From NCBI RefSeq assembly GCF_002261475.1, contig NZ_NEVN01000004.1, positions 434,001 to 498,000 on the forward strand: a stretch of 64,000 bases of DNA. The letters run 5' to 3'. The translations under genes and the position numbers were made by a program. This DNA is from Bordetella genomosp. 5. Lineage in GTDB: Bacteria; Pseudomonadota; Gammaproteobacteria; Burkholderiales; Burkholderiaceae_B. A model generated the notes under the pieces. It did no database searches and had not been told where the DNA came from. It saw only the letters and a program-made list of their open reading frames with translations. Positions 36,793 to 46,363 of the stretch are shown piece by piece (within the stretch, counting starts at the first letter, position 1; each line of letters begins with the position of its first letter).

Positions 36793-38111
36793 CAGGCTTG
36801 CTCCTTGGTGCGGGCGGCGCGGGCCGCCACGGCGTCTTTCAGGAAGCGCAGTACGCCGGACCAGGATTCGGCGTCGGCGCGGGCGTTGTCGTGCGGCGTA
36901 CCGCCACTGGTGCTGATCTTGCCCGAGACGGGGTGGGCATAGACGTGCTGCGTGGTCGGCACATAGGGGAAGAGGATCAAGTGTCCACCATCCTGGTAGT
37001 CGAGCCACTCCACCGGATAGGGATGGCGCGTCTCGGCCAGCTTGTCGCGCACCATGCGCGAGTACAGGCTCGAGGGCCAGGAGCCGTCGTCGGTGGCGGA
37101 CAGCAGGATCACCGGACCCTGGATGCGCTCGACCGGGATGCGGGCGCGCGCGACGGCGTCGGGATCCTCGAGCGCGGTCAGGATCGCGCGTTCGTGGCGG
37201 TGCGGCGCCGGGCCTTCGTCGAAGGGCTTCCAGGTGGCGGTGCGGTTGTTCTCCCACACGTGCGGTACCGGCTTGCCGCCGAGCAGCCAGGCCGGGCCTT
37301 CGCGGCCGACGGCCGGGTCGGCGGCGTTCTGGCCGCTGTGCACCACCGCGCCCGGCACGTAGGCCACGACGGCGGACACGTCTTCGGGGTAGGTGGCGCC
37401 CAGCAGCAGCACCAGCTCGCCGCCGCGCGACTGGCCGCTGATCGCGACGAAGTCGTGCAGCGGGCGCACCGTGCGGCGCAGCCAGTCCATGCCCTGCTTG
37501 AACATCTCCAGCGGGGTGTTGGAGATGTAGCCGGACAGGCCCGGAGCCTTGAAATAGCCCTGCGCGAAGGCGGCGTAGCCGCGCGAGGCATAGAGCGCCG
37601 CGCGCGGTTCGTTGATGCCGCCACCCGAGCCGTTCAGGATCAGCACGGCGGGGTGCGGGCCGGGGCCGGGCGGCAGGTAAAGCGTGCCGACCAGACCGTC
37701 TTCGCGCACCTCGGTGCGGGTGACGCCCTCGGCGGCAAGGCGCTGCACCAGCGTGGCTTCGGCCACGCCCGCGCCGGTGCCGCCACCCACTTCGGCGCTC
37801 ACGGTGGTCACGAGCGGCTCGGTCACGTTCTGGTTGAACAGCTCGCGCTTGCCCGCCACCTCGGGCACCTGGGACCAGATGAGGCCCATGGGCGCCACGC
37901 CGGCATAGCTGCCGGACACAGGCGCGTCACGCGACAGGTCGACCGTGCCGGTGGCGTCGGCCACGAAGGTGGCCGCGCTGGTCCAGGTCACGCCCGCGCG
38001 CGCGGTGCGGGTGCGCAGGGTCACGCCCTGGCCCGGCACGGCGCCGCTCACGCGCACCTGGCGCGGCACGTCGATCAGATCGTCGGCCGGTTCGAGGGTC
38101 AGCGTGATCAT
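36792..38111 (-). CDS. BAAT-type acyl hydrolase/thioesterase
   Basis: A 439-residue paralogue of the protein at 33323-34630. The N-terminal beta domain (LEPADDLIDVPRQVRVSGAV) is followed by an alpha/beta hydrolase domain with oxyanion segment LILNGSGGGINEPRAALYAS, nucleophile ISGQSRGGELVLLL, acid LSATDDGSWPSS and histidine DYQDGGHLILFPY. It lies three bases after the ABC binding protein gene and overlaps the CMD gene. It may cleave an acyl or peptide conjugate taken in by the transporter; this is inference. Confidence 0.8.
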   Translation of the reverse strand: MITLTLEPADDLIDVPRQVRVSGAVPGQGVTLRTRTARAGVTWTSAATFVADATGTVDLSRDAPVSGSYAGVAPMGLIWSQVPEVAGKRELFNQNVTEPLVTTVSAEVGGGTGAGVAEATLVQRLAAEGVTRTEVREDGLVGTLYLPPGPGPHPAVLILNGSGGGINEPRAALYASRGYAAFAQGYFKAPGLSGYISNTPLEMFKQGMDWLRRTVRPLHDFVAISGQSRGGELVLLLGATYPEDVSAVVAYVPGAVVHSGQNAADPAVGREGPAWLLGGKPVPHVWENNRTATWKPFDEGPAPHRHERAILTALEDPDAVARARIPVERIQGPVILLSATDDGSWPSSLYSRMVRDKLAETRHPYPVEWLDYQDGGHLILFPYVPTTQHVYAHPVSGKISTSGGTPHDNARADAESWSGVLRFLKDAVAARAARTKEQA

Positions 38112-38114
38112 GGC

Positions 38115-39689
38115 TTACTTCGCCACTTTGGTGACCATCTGCGCCGCGGTGCGGTCGCTGGTCATCGGAGTGACCTTCAGGCCTTTCTTGGTCGCCCAGA
38201 TGTTCTTGTAGTGGAACAGCGGCAGAATGCCGGCGTCTTCGCTCACGACCTTGGCCGATTCACGCAGGATGGCTTCGCGCTTGGGCACGTCGAATTCCGA
38301 GGTGGACTGGTCCAGCGCCTGGTCGACCTTGGCATTGCTGTAGCGGCCCCAGTTGGACGCGCCCAGGCCCTTGGACGGATCGACCGTGGCCAGGATGTTG
38401 ACCAGCGCGTAGCTGGCTTCGCCGGTGCCGTTGCCCCAGGCCAGCATGCTCATCGCGAATTCGTTCTTGTTGGCGCGGCCCGAGTACACGGCCCACGGCA
38501 CGACTTCCACGTTGGTCTTCACGCCGATGCGGGTCCAGAACTGCGCGACCGCCTGGGCGGTTTCCGGGCCCTGCGGGTAGCGGTCGTTGGGCACGTGCAT
38601 GGTCAGCTGGAAGCCGTCGGGGTAGCCGGCTTCGGCCAGCAGCTTCTTGGCCTGCGCGGCGTCGAACGGAATGTTCTTGATGTCCGGGTTGTAGCCGAAG
38701 GTGCCTTCCGGCATCCACTGGTTCGCTTCGGTGGCGGCATCCTGCAGCACGCGGTCGACGATGGCCTTGCGGTTGATCGCGAGGTTCAGCGCCTGGCGCA
38801 CGCGCACGTCGAGCAGCGGGTTCTTGTCGAGCGGCTTGCCGTTCTTGTCGGTGATGTATTGCGAAGGCTTGTCGCTGAAGCTGGGTTGCAGCAGCATCAC
38901 GCGCAGGCCGGCGTAGGGATACACCGAGATGTTCGGCGCCTTGGACAGGCGCTCGAGGTCGGACACCGACACCTTGTCGATCACGTCGACGTCACCGGCC
39001 AGCAGCGCGGCCGTGCGCGAGGCGGCGTTGTTGATGTAGCGGTAGTTGACCTTCTCCCAGATCTGCTTGTCGCCCCAGTAGGCGTCGTTGCGTTCCATCA
39101 GGACGCGGTCGCCGGGGGTGTACGAGACGAACTTGTACGGGCCCGTGCCGATCATGGCCTTGCCCGAGTTGTAGTCTTCGGTGCTCGACTTCTCGCCCAC
39201 GTGCTTGCTCACGACGTGCACCGACGCGAGGTTCAGCGGCAGGTCGGGGTTCGGCGCCTTGGTCTTGACGACGAAGGTCAGCGGATCGGGCGCGCTCATC
39301 GATTCGATCGTGCGCAGGTAGCCGGCGTAGGTGGCGACGCTGCCCGGCACGGCCTTGGCACGGGTGTACGAGTAGATCAGGTCGTCGGCGGTGAAGGGCT
39401 GGCCATCCTGCCACTTCACGTTGGGGCGCAGCTTGAATTCCCAGGTCTTGTCGTCCAGCGGCTTCCACGAGAGGGCCAGGCCGGGCTGCAGCTTGTTCCA
39501 CTTGTTTTCGACCAGCAGGTCCCAGAAGTGCAGGGCCACGGAGCGGTCGCCGGCGTGGTTGTTGAGTTGCGGGTCGAGGGAGGACAGCGGGTCGGCGAAG
39601 CCGATCGACAGCGATTCGGCGTGCACGCCGGCCGAGGCGGAGGCCGCCAGCAGCGCGGCGGCCAGGGTGTTCAGAAGACGGTGTTTCAT
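38115..39689 (-). CDS. Peptide-type ABC transporter substrate-binding protein
   Basis: A 524-residue SBP family 5 receptor (DppA/OppA-like). It has a signal peptide (HRLLNTLAAALLAASASAGV, cleavage after HAE), and motifs LRPNVKWQDGQPFTADDLIY and VRQALNLAINRKAIVD. These receptors take up di- and oligopeptides but also opines, nickel and other solutes. It is sixth in the operon, 71 bp after the ATPase gene. Confidence 0.92.
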   Translation of the reverse strand: MKHRLLNTLAAALLAASASAGVHAESLSIGFADPLSSLDPQLNNHAGDRSVALHFWDLLVENKWNKLQPGLALSWKPLDDKTWEFKLRPNVKWQDGQPFTADDLIYSYTRAKAVPGSVATYAGYLRTIESMSAPDPLTFVVKTKAPNPDLPLNLASVHVVSKHVGEKSSTEDYNSGKAMIGTGPYKFVSYTPGDRVLMERNDAYWGDKQIWEKVNYRYINNAASRTAALLAGDVDVIDKVSVSDLERLSKAPNISVYPYAGLRVMLLQPSFSDKPSQYITDKNGKPLDKNPLLDVRVRQALNLAINRKAIVDRVLQDAATEANQWMPEGTFGYNPDIKNIPFDAAQAKKLLAEAGYPDGFQLTMHVPNDRYPQGPETAQAVAQFWTRIGVKTNVEVVPWAVYSGRANKNEFAMSMLAWGNGTGEASYALVNILATVDPSKGLGASNWGRYSNAKVDQALDQSTSEFDVPKREAILRESAKVVSEDAGILPLFHYKNIWATKKGLKVTPMTSDRTAAQMVTKVAK

Positions 39690-39760
39690 GGTCAGGATCC
39701 TCTCGAGGGACAGCGGTTCGTATACGTAGGTGGGCGCGGCGATGCCGCGTCACGGGGTTC

Positions 39761-40759
39761 TTACTGATCGTTGAGGTGACAGGCGCTCAGGTGGTTGATC
39801 GCGATTCCCTTGAGCTGCGGCACCTCGGTCTTGCAGCGCGGCATCGCGTGCGGACATCGCGGATGGAAATGGCATCCCGACGGCGGGGCAAGCGGACTCG
39901 GGATCTCGCCCTTGATCGCGGTAAACGTCTTGTGGCGCGCGTCCATGCGCGGAATCTCGGCCAGCAGCGCCTGCGTGTAGGGATGGTTGGCGTGGCGGAA
40001 CACCTCGTCGACCGGCGCGGACTCGACCACGCGGCCCAGGTACATGATCACCACGCGATCCGACACATGCTCGACCACGCCCAGGTCGTGGCTGATGAAG
40101 AGATAGGTGAGGTTGAGCTCCTCGCGCAGATCCATGAACAGATTCAGGATCTGGGCCTGGATCGACACGTCGAGCGCGGCCACGGCCTCGTCGCACACCA
40201 GCATGTCGGGCTGCACCGCGAGCGCGCGGGCGATGCCGATACGCTGGCGCTGGCCGCCGCTGAACTGATGCGGATAGCGCTGGCGCAGCGCGGGGTCGAG
40301 CCCCGCGCGCTGCATCTGCTCGCTCACGTAGTCGTCGAAGCCGGCGCGGCCCACGAGGCCATGGATGCGGGCCGCCTCGCCCACGATCTCGTCCACGCGC
40401 AGACGCGGATTGAGGCTGGCGTACGGATCCTGGAAGATCATCTGCACCTTGAGGCGCGCGCGGTGCGCGGCCTCGGGGCTCATCTCGGCGGCCGTCTGGC
40501 CGTTGACCAGCACCTGGCCCTCGGTAGGCGAGAGCAGGCCGGCGGCGATGCGTCCGAGCGTGGACTTGCCGCAGCCGGATTCGCCGACCAGGCCGACCAC
40601 CTCGCCGGGGCGCACGATCAGATCGACGCCATCGACCGCGCGCGTCACGGCGGGCGGCTTGGCAAGACCGGCGCGCGACAGCAGGCGCTCGACGTGGCCG
40701 ACCGGCCGTTCGCCGAAACGCTTGCTGACCTGCTTGAGTTCGATCAGGGGCGTGCTCAT
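39761..40759 (-). CDS. Peptide-type ABC transporter ATPase (DppF-like)
   Basis: A 332-residue ATPase. Walker A is GESGCGKSTLGR, the signature FSGGQRQRIGIARAL, Walker B MLVCDEAVAALDVS. The C-terminal oligopeptide transporter extension carries the cysteine cluster CHFHPRCPHAMPRC. The start overlaps the stop of the partner ATPase by 4 bp. The Walker B glutamate is followed by AVAALD instead of PTSALD, a common DppF variant. Confidence 0.92.
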   Translation of the reverse strand: MSTPLIELKQVSKRFGERPVGHVERLLSRAGLAKPPAVTRAVDGVDLIVRPGEVVGLVGESGCGKSTLGRIAAGLLSPTEGQVLVNGQTAAEMSPEAAHRARLKVQMIFQDPYASLNPRLRVDEIVGEAARIHGLVGRAGFDDYVSEQMQRAGLDPALRQRYPHQFSGGQRQRIGIARALAVQPDMLVCDEAVAALDVSIQAQILNLFMDLREELNLTYLFISHDLGVVEHVSDRVVIMYLGRVVESAPVDEVFRHANHPYTQALLAEIPRMDARHKTFTAIKGEIPSPLAPPSGCHFHPRCPHAMPRCKTEVPQLKGIAINHLSACHLNDQ

Positions 40760-41766
40760 GCCGACACCTCCACCACCGGCGTTACGGCCGGATGGAAGCA
40801 ACGCACCAGGCGTTGCGGCAGGGGCTCGGTAAGCGCGGGTCGGGCGTCACAGGCAGCCGTGGCGCGGTCGCAGCGCGACTTGAAGGCACAGCCGGCGGGC
40901 AGGGTCAGAAGGTTGGGCGTCATGCCTGGAATCTGGCGCAGCCGCTGGCCGCGCTGGTTGTTGCTGGGCAGGCTGCCGATCAGGCCCGTGGTGTAAGGAT
41001 GCAGCGGGGCGTCGAGCACCGGGTCGACCGCGCCATACTCGACGATGCGGCCGGCATACATCACGGCCACTTCGTCGGCGAGGCCTGCCACCACCGACAG
41101 ATCATGGGTGATCCAGATCAGGCTGGTGCCGTGCTGGCGCGCGAGCTTCTGCACTTCCGACAGGATCTGCGCCTGGATGGTGACGTCCAGCGCCGTGGTC
41201 GGCTCGTCGGCGATGATGAGGTCGGGGCGATGCAGCATGGCAATCGCGATCGCAACCCGCTGGCGCATGCCGCCCGAGAGCTGATGCGGGTACGCCAGCA
41301 GCCGCTCTTCCGGACTCGGAATGCCCATCATGCCCAGCGTGTCGCGGGCGCGCTCGCGTGCCTCGGCGCGGCTCACGCGTTCGTGCGCGCGCACCGCCTC
41401 GATCATCTGGGCATCGATGCGCAACACCGGGTTCAGCGTCATCATCGGATCCTGGAAGATCATCGCGATGCGGTTGCCCTGCAGCTTGCGCAGCTCGCGC
41501 GGCGGCAGCGTGGTGAGATCGCGGCCCTGGAACAGGATGCTGCTGCCGGCCTCGATGCGGCCCGGCGCGTCCACCAGGCCCATGATCGAGAAGCCGGTCA
41601 CGGACTTGCCCGAGCCGGACTCACCGACCAGACCCAGGATCTTGCCGCGCTCGAGCGTGAACGACACGTCGTCGACGGCCGGCAGCACGCCGGCGCGGGT
41701 ATGGAAATACGTGCGCAGATTGCGCACCTCCAGCGTGACCGCCGGGGAATGCTGACCGGCGCTCAT
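40756..41766 (-). CDS. Peptide-type ABC transporter ATPase (DppD-like)
   Basis: A 336-residue ATPase. Walker A is [13 protein letters not shown], signature [15 protein letters not shown], Walker [15 protein letters not shown]. The C-terminal cysteine motif is [14 protein letters not shown]. It pairs with the DppF-like subunit. I chose the start at 41766, which overlaps the permease stop codon (ATGA); the longer ORF is the permease gene in another frame. Confidence 0.92.
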   Translation of the reverse strand: MSAGQHSPAVTLEVRNLRTYFHTRAGVLPAVDDVSFTLERGKILGLVGESGSGKSVTGFSIMGLVDAPGRIEAGSSILFQGRDLTTLPPRELRKLQGNRIAMIFQDPMMTLNPVLRIDAQMIEAVRAHERVSRAEARERARDTLGMMGIPSPEERLLAYPHQLSGGMRQRVAIAIAMLHRPDLIIADEPTTALDVTIQAQILSEVQKLARQHGTSLIWITHDLSVVAGLADEVAVMYAGRIVEYGAVDPVLDAPLHPYTTGLIGSLPSNNQRGQRLRQIPGMTPNLLTLPAGCAFKSRCDRATAACDARPALTEPLPQRLVRCFHPAVTPVVEVSA

Positions 41767-42686
41767 TTGTGGGTCCTCGGATTGAGCACGTCGCGCAGGC
41801 GGTCGCCGACCAGATTGATGGCGACGAGCGTGACGAGCAGGGCGATGCCCGGGTAGAAGCTGATCCAGTACTGGCCCGACAGCATGGTCTGGTAGCCGTT
41901 GGAGATCAGCAGGCCGAGCGACGGTTCGGTCACCGGCACGCCCAGGCCCAGAAAGCTCAGCGTGGCTTCGAGCGTGATGGCGCGGGCGATCTGCAGCGTG
42001 CCGATCACGATCAGCGGCGGCAGGCAGTTGGGCAGGATGTGGCGCAACACGATGCGCCAGTTCGGGATGTCGAGGCAGCGGGCGGCTTCCACGTACTCGC
42101 GGCGGCGCTCCACCAGCGCCTGGCCGCGCGCCGTGCGGGCGTAGTAGGCCCATTCGAGCAACACCAGTGTCAGCACCACATTGCCCACGCCCTTGCCCAG
42201 ATAGGCGAGGATCATCATCGCCACGAGGATCGACGGGAACGACAGGATCAGGTCGACCACGCGCATGATGAGCGCGTCGACCCGGCCGCCAGCGTACGCG
42301 GCGATCAGGCCCAGCAGCGTGCCCACGAGGCCGGCGATCACGGCCGAGCCCACGCCCACCATCAGGCTGATGCGCAGACCATACAGGATGCTGGAGTACA
42401 GATCGCGGCCCTGGCCGTCGGTGCCGAGCCAGTATTTGAACGTGGCCAGGCCATTCTCGGTGCCGGGCGGCAGGCGCGCGTCGAGCACGTCGAGCTGGTT
42501 CAGGTCGTAGGGGTTCTGCGGCGTGATCCACGGCGCGAGCAGCGCCGCCAGGATCAGCAGCACCGCCACGATCAGGCCGAACACCGCCGTGCGCGAGCTC
42601 ATGAACTCGGCCACATTGCGGCGCCAGGGAGATTCGCGCTTGAGCGCGGCCGGCGCGGTCGCCGGCGTCGTTGCGGAGCCGCTCAT
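41763..42686 (-). CDS. Peptide-type ABC transporter permease (DppC-like)
   Basis: A 307-residue membrane permease with an N-terminal helix (AVFGLIVAVLLILAALLAPW), the DppC motif GTDGQGRDLYSSILYGLR, and the EAA loop EYVEAARCLDIPNWRIVLRH. It overlaps the DppB-like gene upstream and the DppD-like gene downstream by 4 bp each. Confidence 0.92.
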   Translation of the reverse strand: MSGSATTPATAPAALKRESPWRRNVAEFMSSRTAVFGLIVAVLLILAALLAPWITPQNPYDLNQLDVLDARLPPGTENGLATFKYWLGTDGQGRDLYSSILYGLRISLMVGVGSAVIAGLVGTLLGLIAAYAGGRVDALIMRVVDLILSFPSILVAMMILAYLGKGVGNVVLTLVLLEWAYYARTARGQALVERRREYVEAARCLDIPNWRIVLRHILPNCLPPLIVIGTLQIARAITLEATLSFLGLGVPVTEPSLGLLISNGYQTMLSGQYWISFYPGIALLVTLVAINLVGDRLRDVLNPRTHK

Positions 42687-43657
42687 GCCGTGCCCTCCAG
42701 CCGTACCCGCGGGTCCAGCACTTTATAAAGAATGTCGACGATCAGATTGAGCGTGACGAACAGGCACACCACCACGACCAGGTACGACACGATGACCGGG
42801 CGGTCGAGGGCATTGATACTGTCGAGGATCAGCTTGCCGGCGCCGGGCCAGGCGAAGATGCTCTCGGTCACGACCGCAAACGCGATGGTGGAGCCGAGCT
42901 CCAGACCCAGCACCGTGACGAGCGGAATCAGCGTGTTGCGCAGCACGTGCACGCCGATCACGCGCACGGGCGAGAGCCCCTTGGCACGCGCGAACTTCAC
43001 ATAGTCGAGCGGCAGCACCTCGCGCACGCCGGCGCGCGTCAGGCGGATCACGAGCGAGATCTTGAAGAGCGACAGGTTGATGGCGGGCAGCAGCATGTGG
43101 CGCCAGCCGTCGAGCGTGAGGAACGACCACTTCGCGCCCAGCCACTCCACCGTTTCGCCGCGGCCGCTGGCCGGCAGCCAGCCCAGCGACACCGAGAACG
43201 CCATGATGAGCATCAGGCCGACCCAGAACGTGGGCAAGGAAAAGCCCACGATGCTGCCGGTCATGATGATGCGCGACACCGGGTTCTCCGGATAGAGCCC
43301 GGCAAACAGGCCGAGCGGCAGGCCGATCAGCACGGCCAGCATCAGCGCGGCCACGGCCAGTTCGAGCGTCGCGGGCAGGCGCTGCAGGATCAGCTCCACG
43401 GCCGGGATGTTGTAGACGAAGCTATTGCCGAGGTTGCCGTGCAACGCGCCATTCAGAAAGCCGATGTACTGGCGCCAGAGCGGCTGGTCCAGGCCGAGCT
43501 CGGCGATGATGCGGGCGCGGTCGACCTGATCGACATCCTGACCGATCAGGATGTCGACCGGGTTGCCGATCGCATGGAGCCCGGCGAAGACGATCACCGT
43601 CATGAGCAGCACGACGACGACGGCCTGGGCCAGACGGCGCAAGAGCCAGAGTGTCAT
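42683..43657 (-). CDS. Peptide-type ABC transporter permease (DppB-like)
   Basis: A 324-residue permease with the family N-terminus LRRLAQAVVVVLLMTVIVFA, a GLDQPLWRQYIGFL loop and the EAA loop LDYVKFARAKGLSPVRVIGV. I chose the ATG at 43657, which overlaps the monooxygenase stop codon (ATGA); the ORF begins 33 bp further upstream without support. Confidence 0.92.
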   Translation of the reverse strand: MTLWLLRRLAQAVVVVLLMTVIVFAGLHAIGNPVDILIGQDVDQVDRARIIAELGLDQPLWRQYIGFLNGALHGNLGNSFVYNIPAVELILQRLPATLELAVAALMLAVLIGLPLGLFAGLYPENPVSRIIMTGSIVGFSLPTFWVGLMLIMAFSVSLGWLPASGRGETVEWLGAKWSFLTLDGWRHMLLPAINLSLFKISLVIRLTRAGVREVLPLDYVKFARAKGLSPVRVIGVHVLRNTLIPLVTVLGLELGSTIAFAVVTESIFAWPGAGKLILDSINALDRPVIVSYLVVVVCLFVTLNLIVDILYKVLDPRVRLEGTA

Positions 43658-45105
43658 GCGCGCTCCTCGGGGGGCGGAGCCGGCACCCACTCGTCGCCGA
43701 AGACTTCGGGTTCGCCGAAGGCCTGCATGTTGGCGAAGTGCACGTCGGCGTCTTCCTGGTAGAGCAGGGCGGCGATGCCCTGGGCGAGTCGCCGCGCGCC
43801 TTCGCTCACGGCGGGGATATCACCCGACACCGTGCCGTGCGTCAGCGCGGCCGGGTAGCTGAAGCAATGCACGCGCGTGAGCCCCGGACAGGCGCCCGGC
43901 GTGCGTTCCTGAAATTCGAAGGCCGGGCCCAGGTCGGGCGAATCGTGCAGCTCCTGGTCTTCGTCGCCCGCGGCCGGCACGTAGCGGTCGCCCCAGATGC
44001 GGGTCGCTTCGGCAAAGGGGGCGAACTCGGGACGCGCCTTCCAGTCGATGCGAAAGCCGGTCGAGAAGATCAGAAAGTCCAGCCGGAACACGCCCTTGGG
44101 CGTGGTGACCTTGATCTCGTCGCCGTCCATGCGTGCATCCAGCACGGCCGCGCCGAGATTGAAGCGGGCGTTCCGATGGCGCGATACACGCAGCGTGCTG
44201 CCACGGGGCGGCGGCACCTGCTGCACGTTGATGTAGTGGCGGATCTTCCATTTCCATGCGTCGGGCAGCGTCAGGTGGCCGTGCGTGAGGCCCGGGTTGC
44301 CAGCGCCTTTGCCCTTGTTGATGCGAGGGATGTCGGCGCGGCGGATCAGCAGATCGACGCTGGCCGCGCCCGCCTCGAGCGCGGTGGCGGCGCTATCCAT
44401 GGCCGACGCACCCGCGCCCACCACGCCCACGCGCTTGCCGGCCAAGGTGCCGTAATCGTACGCGTCGGAGGAGTGCGCCCAGCGATCGCGCGGCAGCGCG
44501 TCGGCCATCGGGGGCACGTAGGCGCCGCCGAGTCCGTCGCGGCCCGTGGCCAGCACGACGCGGCGCGCGAGCACCGTCTGCGCGCCGGCGGGCGTATCCA
44601 GATCGAGCTGCACCAGCCCGTCGGCACGCGGACGCACTGCGCGCACGCTGTGATCGTTGCGCACATCGATGGCCAGCACCTGGCGATACCAGCGCAGATA
44701 GTGCATCCATTGCAGACGCGGAATCTTGTCCAGCGCTTCCCACTCGGCGGCGCCGAACTGCGCCTCGAACCAGGCGCGGAACGTCAGCGCGGGCAGGCCG
44801 AGCGCGGGGCCGGTGAGCTGCTTGGGCGAACGCAGGGTCTCCATGCGCGCCGTCGTGGCCCATGGACCCTCGAAGCCCGCGGGCGCGCGATCGAAGATGA
44901 CTGCGCGAATGCCGAGATGCTTGAGCGAGGCCGCGGCCGCGAGGCCCGCCATGCCGCCGCCGATCACGGCCACTTCGAGCACGTCCTGGCCGTCGTGCGT
45001 GCGCGCGGGCACCCAGGGTTTTGCGGGCAATTCGAGCCAGGCGAGATCCTGGCGCAGCCGCGCTTCGAGCGCGGGCAGGCCGGCGGGCGGCGTGAGGTCA
45101 GTCAT
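43654..45105 (-). CDS. Flavin-containing monooxygenase
   Basis: A 483-residue NAD(P)H- and FAD-dependent monooxygenase. The FAD motif is VAVIGGGMAGLAAAASLKHL, the NADPH motif is VGVVGAGASAMDSAA, and FLIFSTGFRIDW is the late FMO/Baeyer-Villiger ATG-type motif. The strict FxGxxxHxxx(W/D) fingerprint is altered: the equivalent region reads DRWAHSSDAYDY. It is second in the operon, directly after the LysR regulator, and probably oxidises N or S atoms or a ketone of the imported compound. Confidence 0.87.
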   Translation of the reverse strand: MTDLTPPAGLPALEARLRQDLAWLELPAKPWVPARTHDGQDVLEVAVIGGGMAGLAAAASLKHLGIRAVIFDRAPAGFEGPWATTARMETLRSPKQLTGPALGLPALTFRAWFEAQFGAAEWEALDKIPRLQWMHYLRWYRQVLAIDVRNDHSVRAVRPRADGLVQLDLDTPAGAQTVLARRVVLATGRDGLGGAYVPPMADALPRDRWAHSSDAYDYGTLAGKRVGVVGAGASAMDSAATALEAGAASVDLLIRRADIPRINKGKGAGNPGLTHGHLTLPDAWKWKIRHYINVQQVPPPRGSTLRVSRHRNARFNLGAAVLDARMDGDEIKVTTPKGVFRLDFLIFSTGFRIDWKARPEFAPFAEATRIWGDRYVPAAGDEDQELHDSPDLGPAFEFQERTPGACPGLTRVHCFSYPAALTHGTVSGDIPAVSEGARRLAQGIAALLYQEDADVHFANMQAFGEPEVFGDEWVPAPPPEERA

Positions 45106-46082
45106 GATGCTGCGGATTCCAACGGTAAGAGGTCATCGCCATGGATCTGGTTGAGCAGGCTCGCGTGCGCGCCTGCCTCGTGCATCACCAGGTCGGGCAG
45201 CAGTGCGCGCGCGCTGTCCGCGAGCGCCTGCGCCAGCACGGGCATATCGGCGCCGAGCTGGCAGGCCTGCGGCGTGATGACCCCGAAGAAAAAGGGAATG
45301 GAGGTATCGATAGGACGGATCGCCACGCCCGCGAGCGGCGTGCCGTAGGCGGACACGGGCTCGAGAATGGCCACGCCCAGACCATGGCGCACGGCGGTCA
45401 GCGCATTGACAGAGGCGTTGGTCTCGATCAAGGCTTCGCTGCTCACGTCCGCGGCCTGCAAGGCCTGGTCCAGACGATGACGCAAGCGATACGGGTTGGC
45501 CATCGTGATCACGCGGCGGCCCGCCAGCCGGGCGAGCGGCACCACCGGCAACGCGGACAGCGGATCCTCTTGCGGCACGGCCAGCACGCAACGCGATTCG
45601 CCGATCCAGTGCACGGTCAGGCCGCGGTGCTCGAGGGGCAGGCTGGTCACGCCCAGCTGTGCCGAGCCGTTGAGCACGGCCTGCATCACGCGCTCGGGCG
45701 ATGCGCTGCGCACGTGCGTCGGACGCACGCCAAACCTGGCCTCGGCCTGCGCGAGCGCCTGCGGCAACAAACCCGCGGCCAGTGCCGGCGTGGCGGCCAA
45801 CTGCAGGGCACGAGGGGTGCCCGCGCCGATTTCCTGCGCGCGGCGCTGAAGTTGCTTGAGGTTGGCCAGGGTCTGCTCGACATCTTCGTAGAGCAGGAAA
45901 CCCTGTTCGCTGGGCATGACGCGCGGGCCGCTGCGGGCGAACAACGCATAGCCAAGCTCCGCCTCCAGCTCCTGAATGAGCCGGGTGATCGCGGGTTGTG
46001 ACCGTCCGAGAAGTCGCCCGGCGGCGGTCACGCTACCGGTGGACATGACGGCCGCGAAGGCCTCGAGTTGGCGTAATTCCAT
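45102..46082 (-). CDS. LysR-family regulator heading the FMO/peptide ABC operon
   Basis: A 326-residue LysR protein. The N-terminal HTH reads LRQLEAFAAVMSTGSVTAAG and QPAITRLIQELE. The effector domain includes RALQLAATPALAAGLLPQAL and RHGLGVAILEPVSAYG. Unusually for the family it is not divergent from its target but is the first gene of the operon, overlapping the monooxygenase start by 4 bp, so it would control its own synthesis together with the pathway. The 281-bp region upstream to the TetR gene holds an AT-rich promoter-like stretch and no gene. Confidence 0.9.
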   Translation of the reverse strand: MELRQLEAFAAVMSTGSVTAAGRLLGRSQPAITRLIQELEAELGYALFARSGPRVMPSEQGFLLYEDVEQTLANLKQLQRRAQEIGAGTPRALQLAATPALAAGLLPQALAQAEARFGVRPTHVRSASPERVMQAVLNGSAQLGVTSLPLEHRGLTVHWIGESRCVLAVPQEDPLSALPVVPLARLAGRRVITMANPYRLRHRLDQALQAADVSSEALIETNASVNALTAVRHGLGVAILEPVSAYGTPLAGVAIRPIDTSIPFFFGVITPQACQLGADMPVLAQALADSARALLPDLVMHEAGAHASLLNQIHGDDLLPLESAAS

Positions 46083-46348
46083 CTGATACTTTTAATGCTC
46101 AGAATGAATTCTTGCCGATGCAGTATGCGCCTCACAAATAATTAAAGCGCATAAGCAAATACCCTATGAGCAGCTCACAGCGGCGAGGGTGGGCGGGCGA
46201 TGGGGCGCCTCTACGGTGCCGGTCGAGTGGACCGGATGCCGATGCCGACGCCCAATGCCCCGACGCCCAACGGCCAACGCCTACCTTTCGCGCATGGACG
46301 CAATGCTTGCACCCTGCGCGCGTAATCGGCTATAAATGACAAAACACT

Positions 46349-46356
46349 CACTCATT
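46349..46356. promoter_or_regulatory. TetR operator half-site candidate, copy 1
   Basis: CACTCATT lies eight bases before the tetR start, inside the longer CACTCACTCATTCATC. The same octamer recurs at 46973-46980 upstream of the downstream metallo-hydrolase gene. A TATAAA box at 46331-46336 precedes it. The shared element suggests both promoters are bound by the TetR protein. Confidence 0.4.
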
Positions 46357-46363
46357 CATCGCC

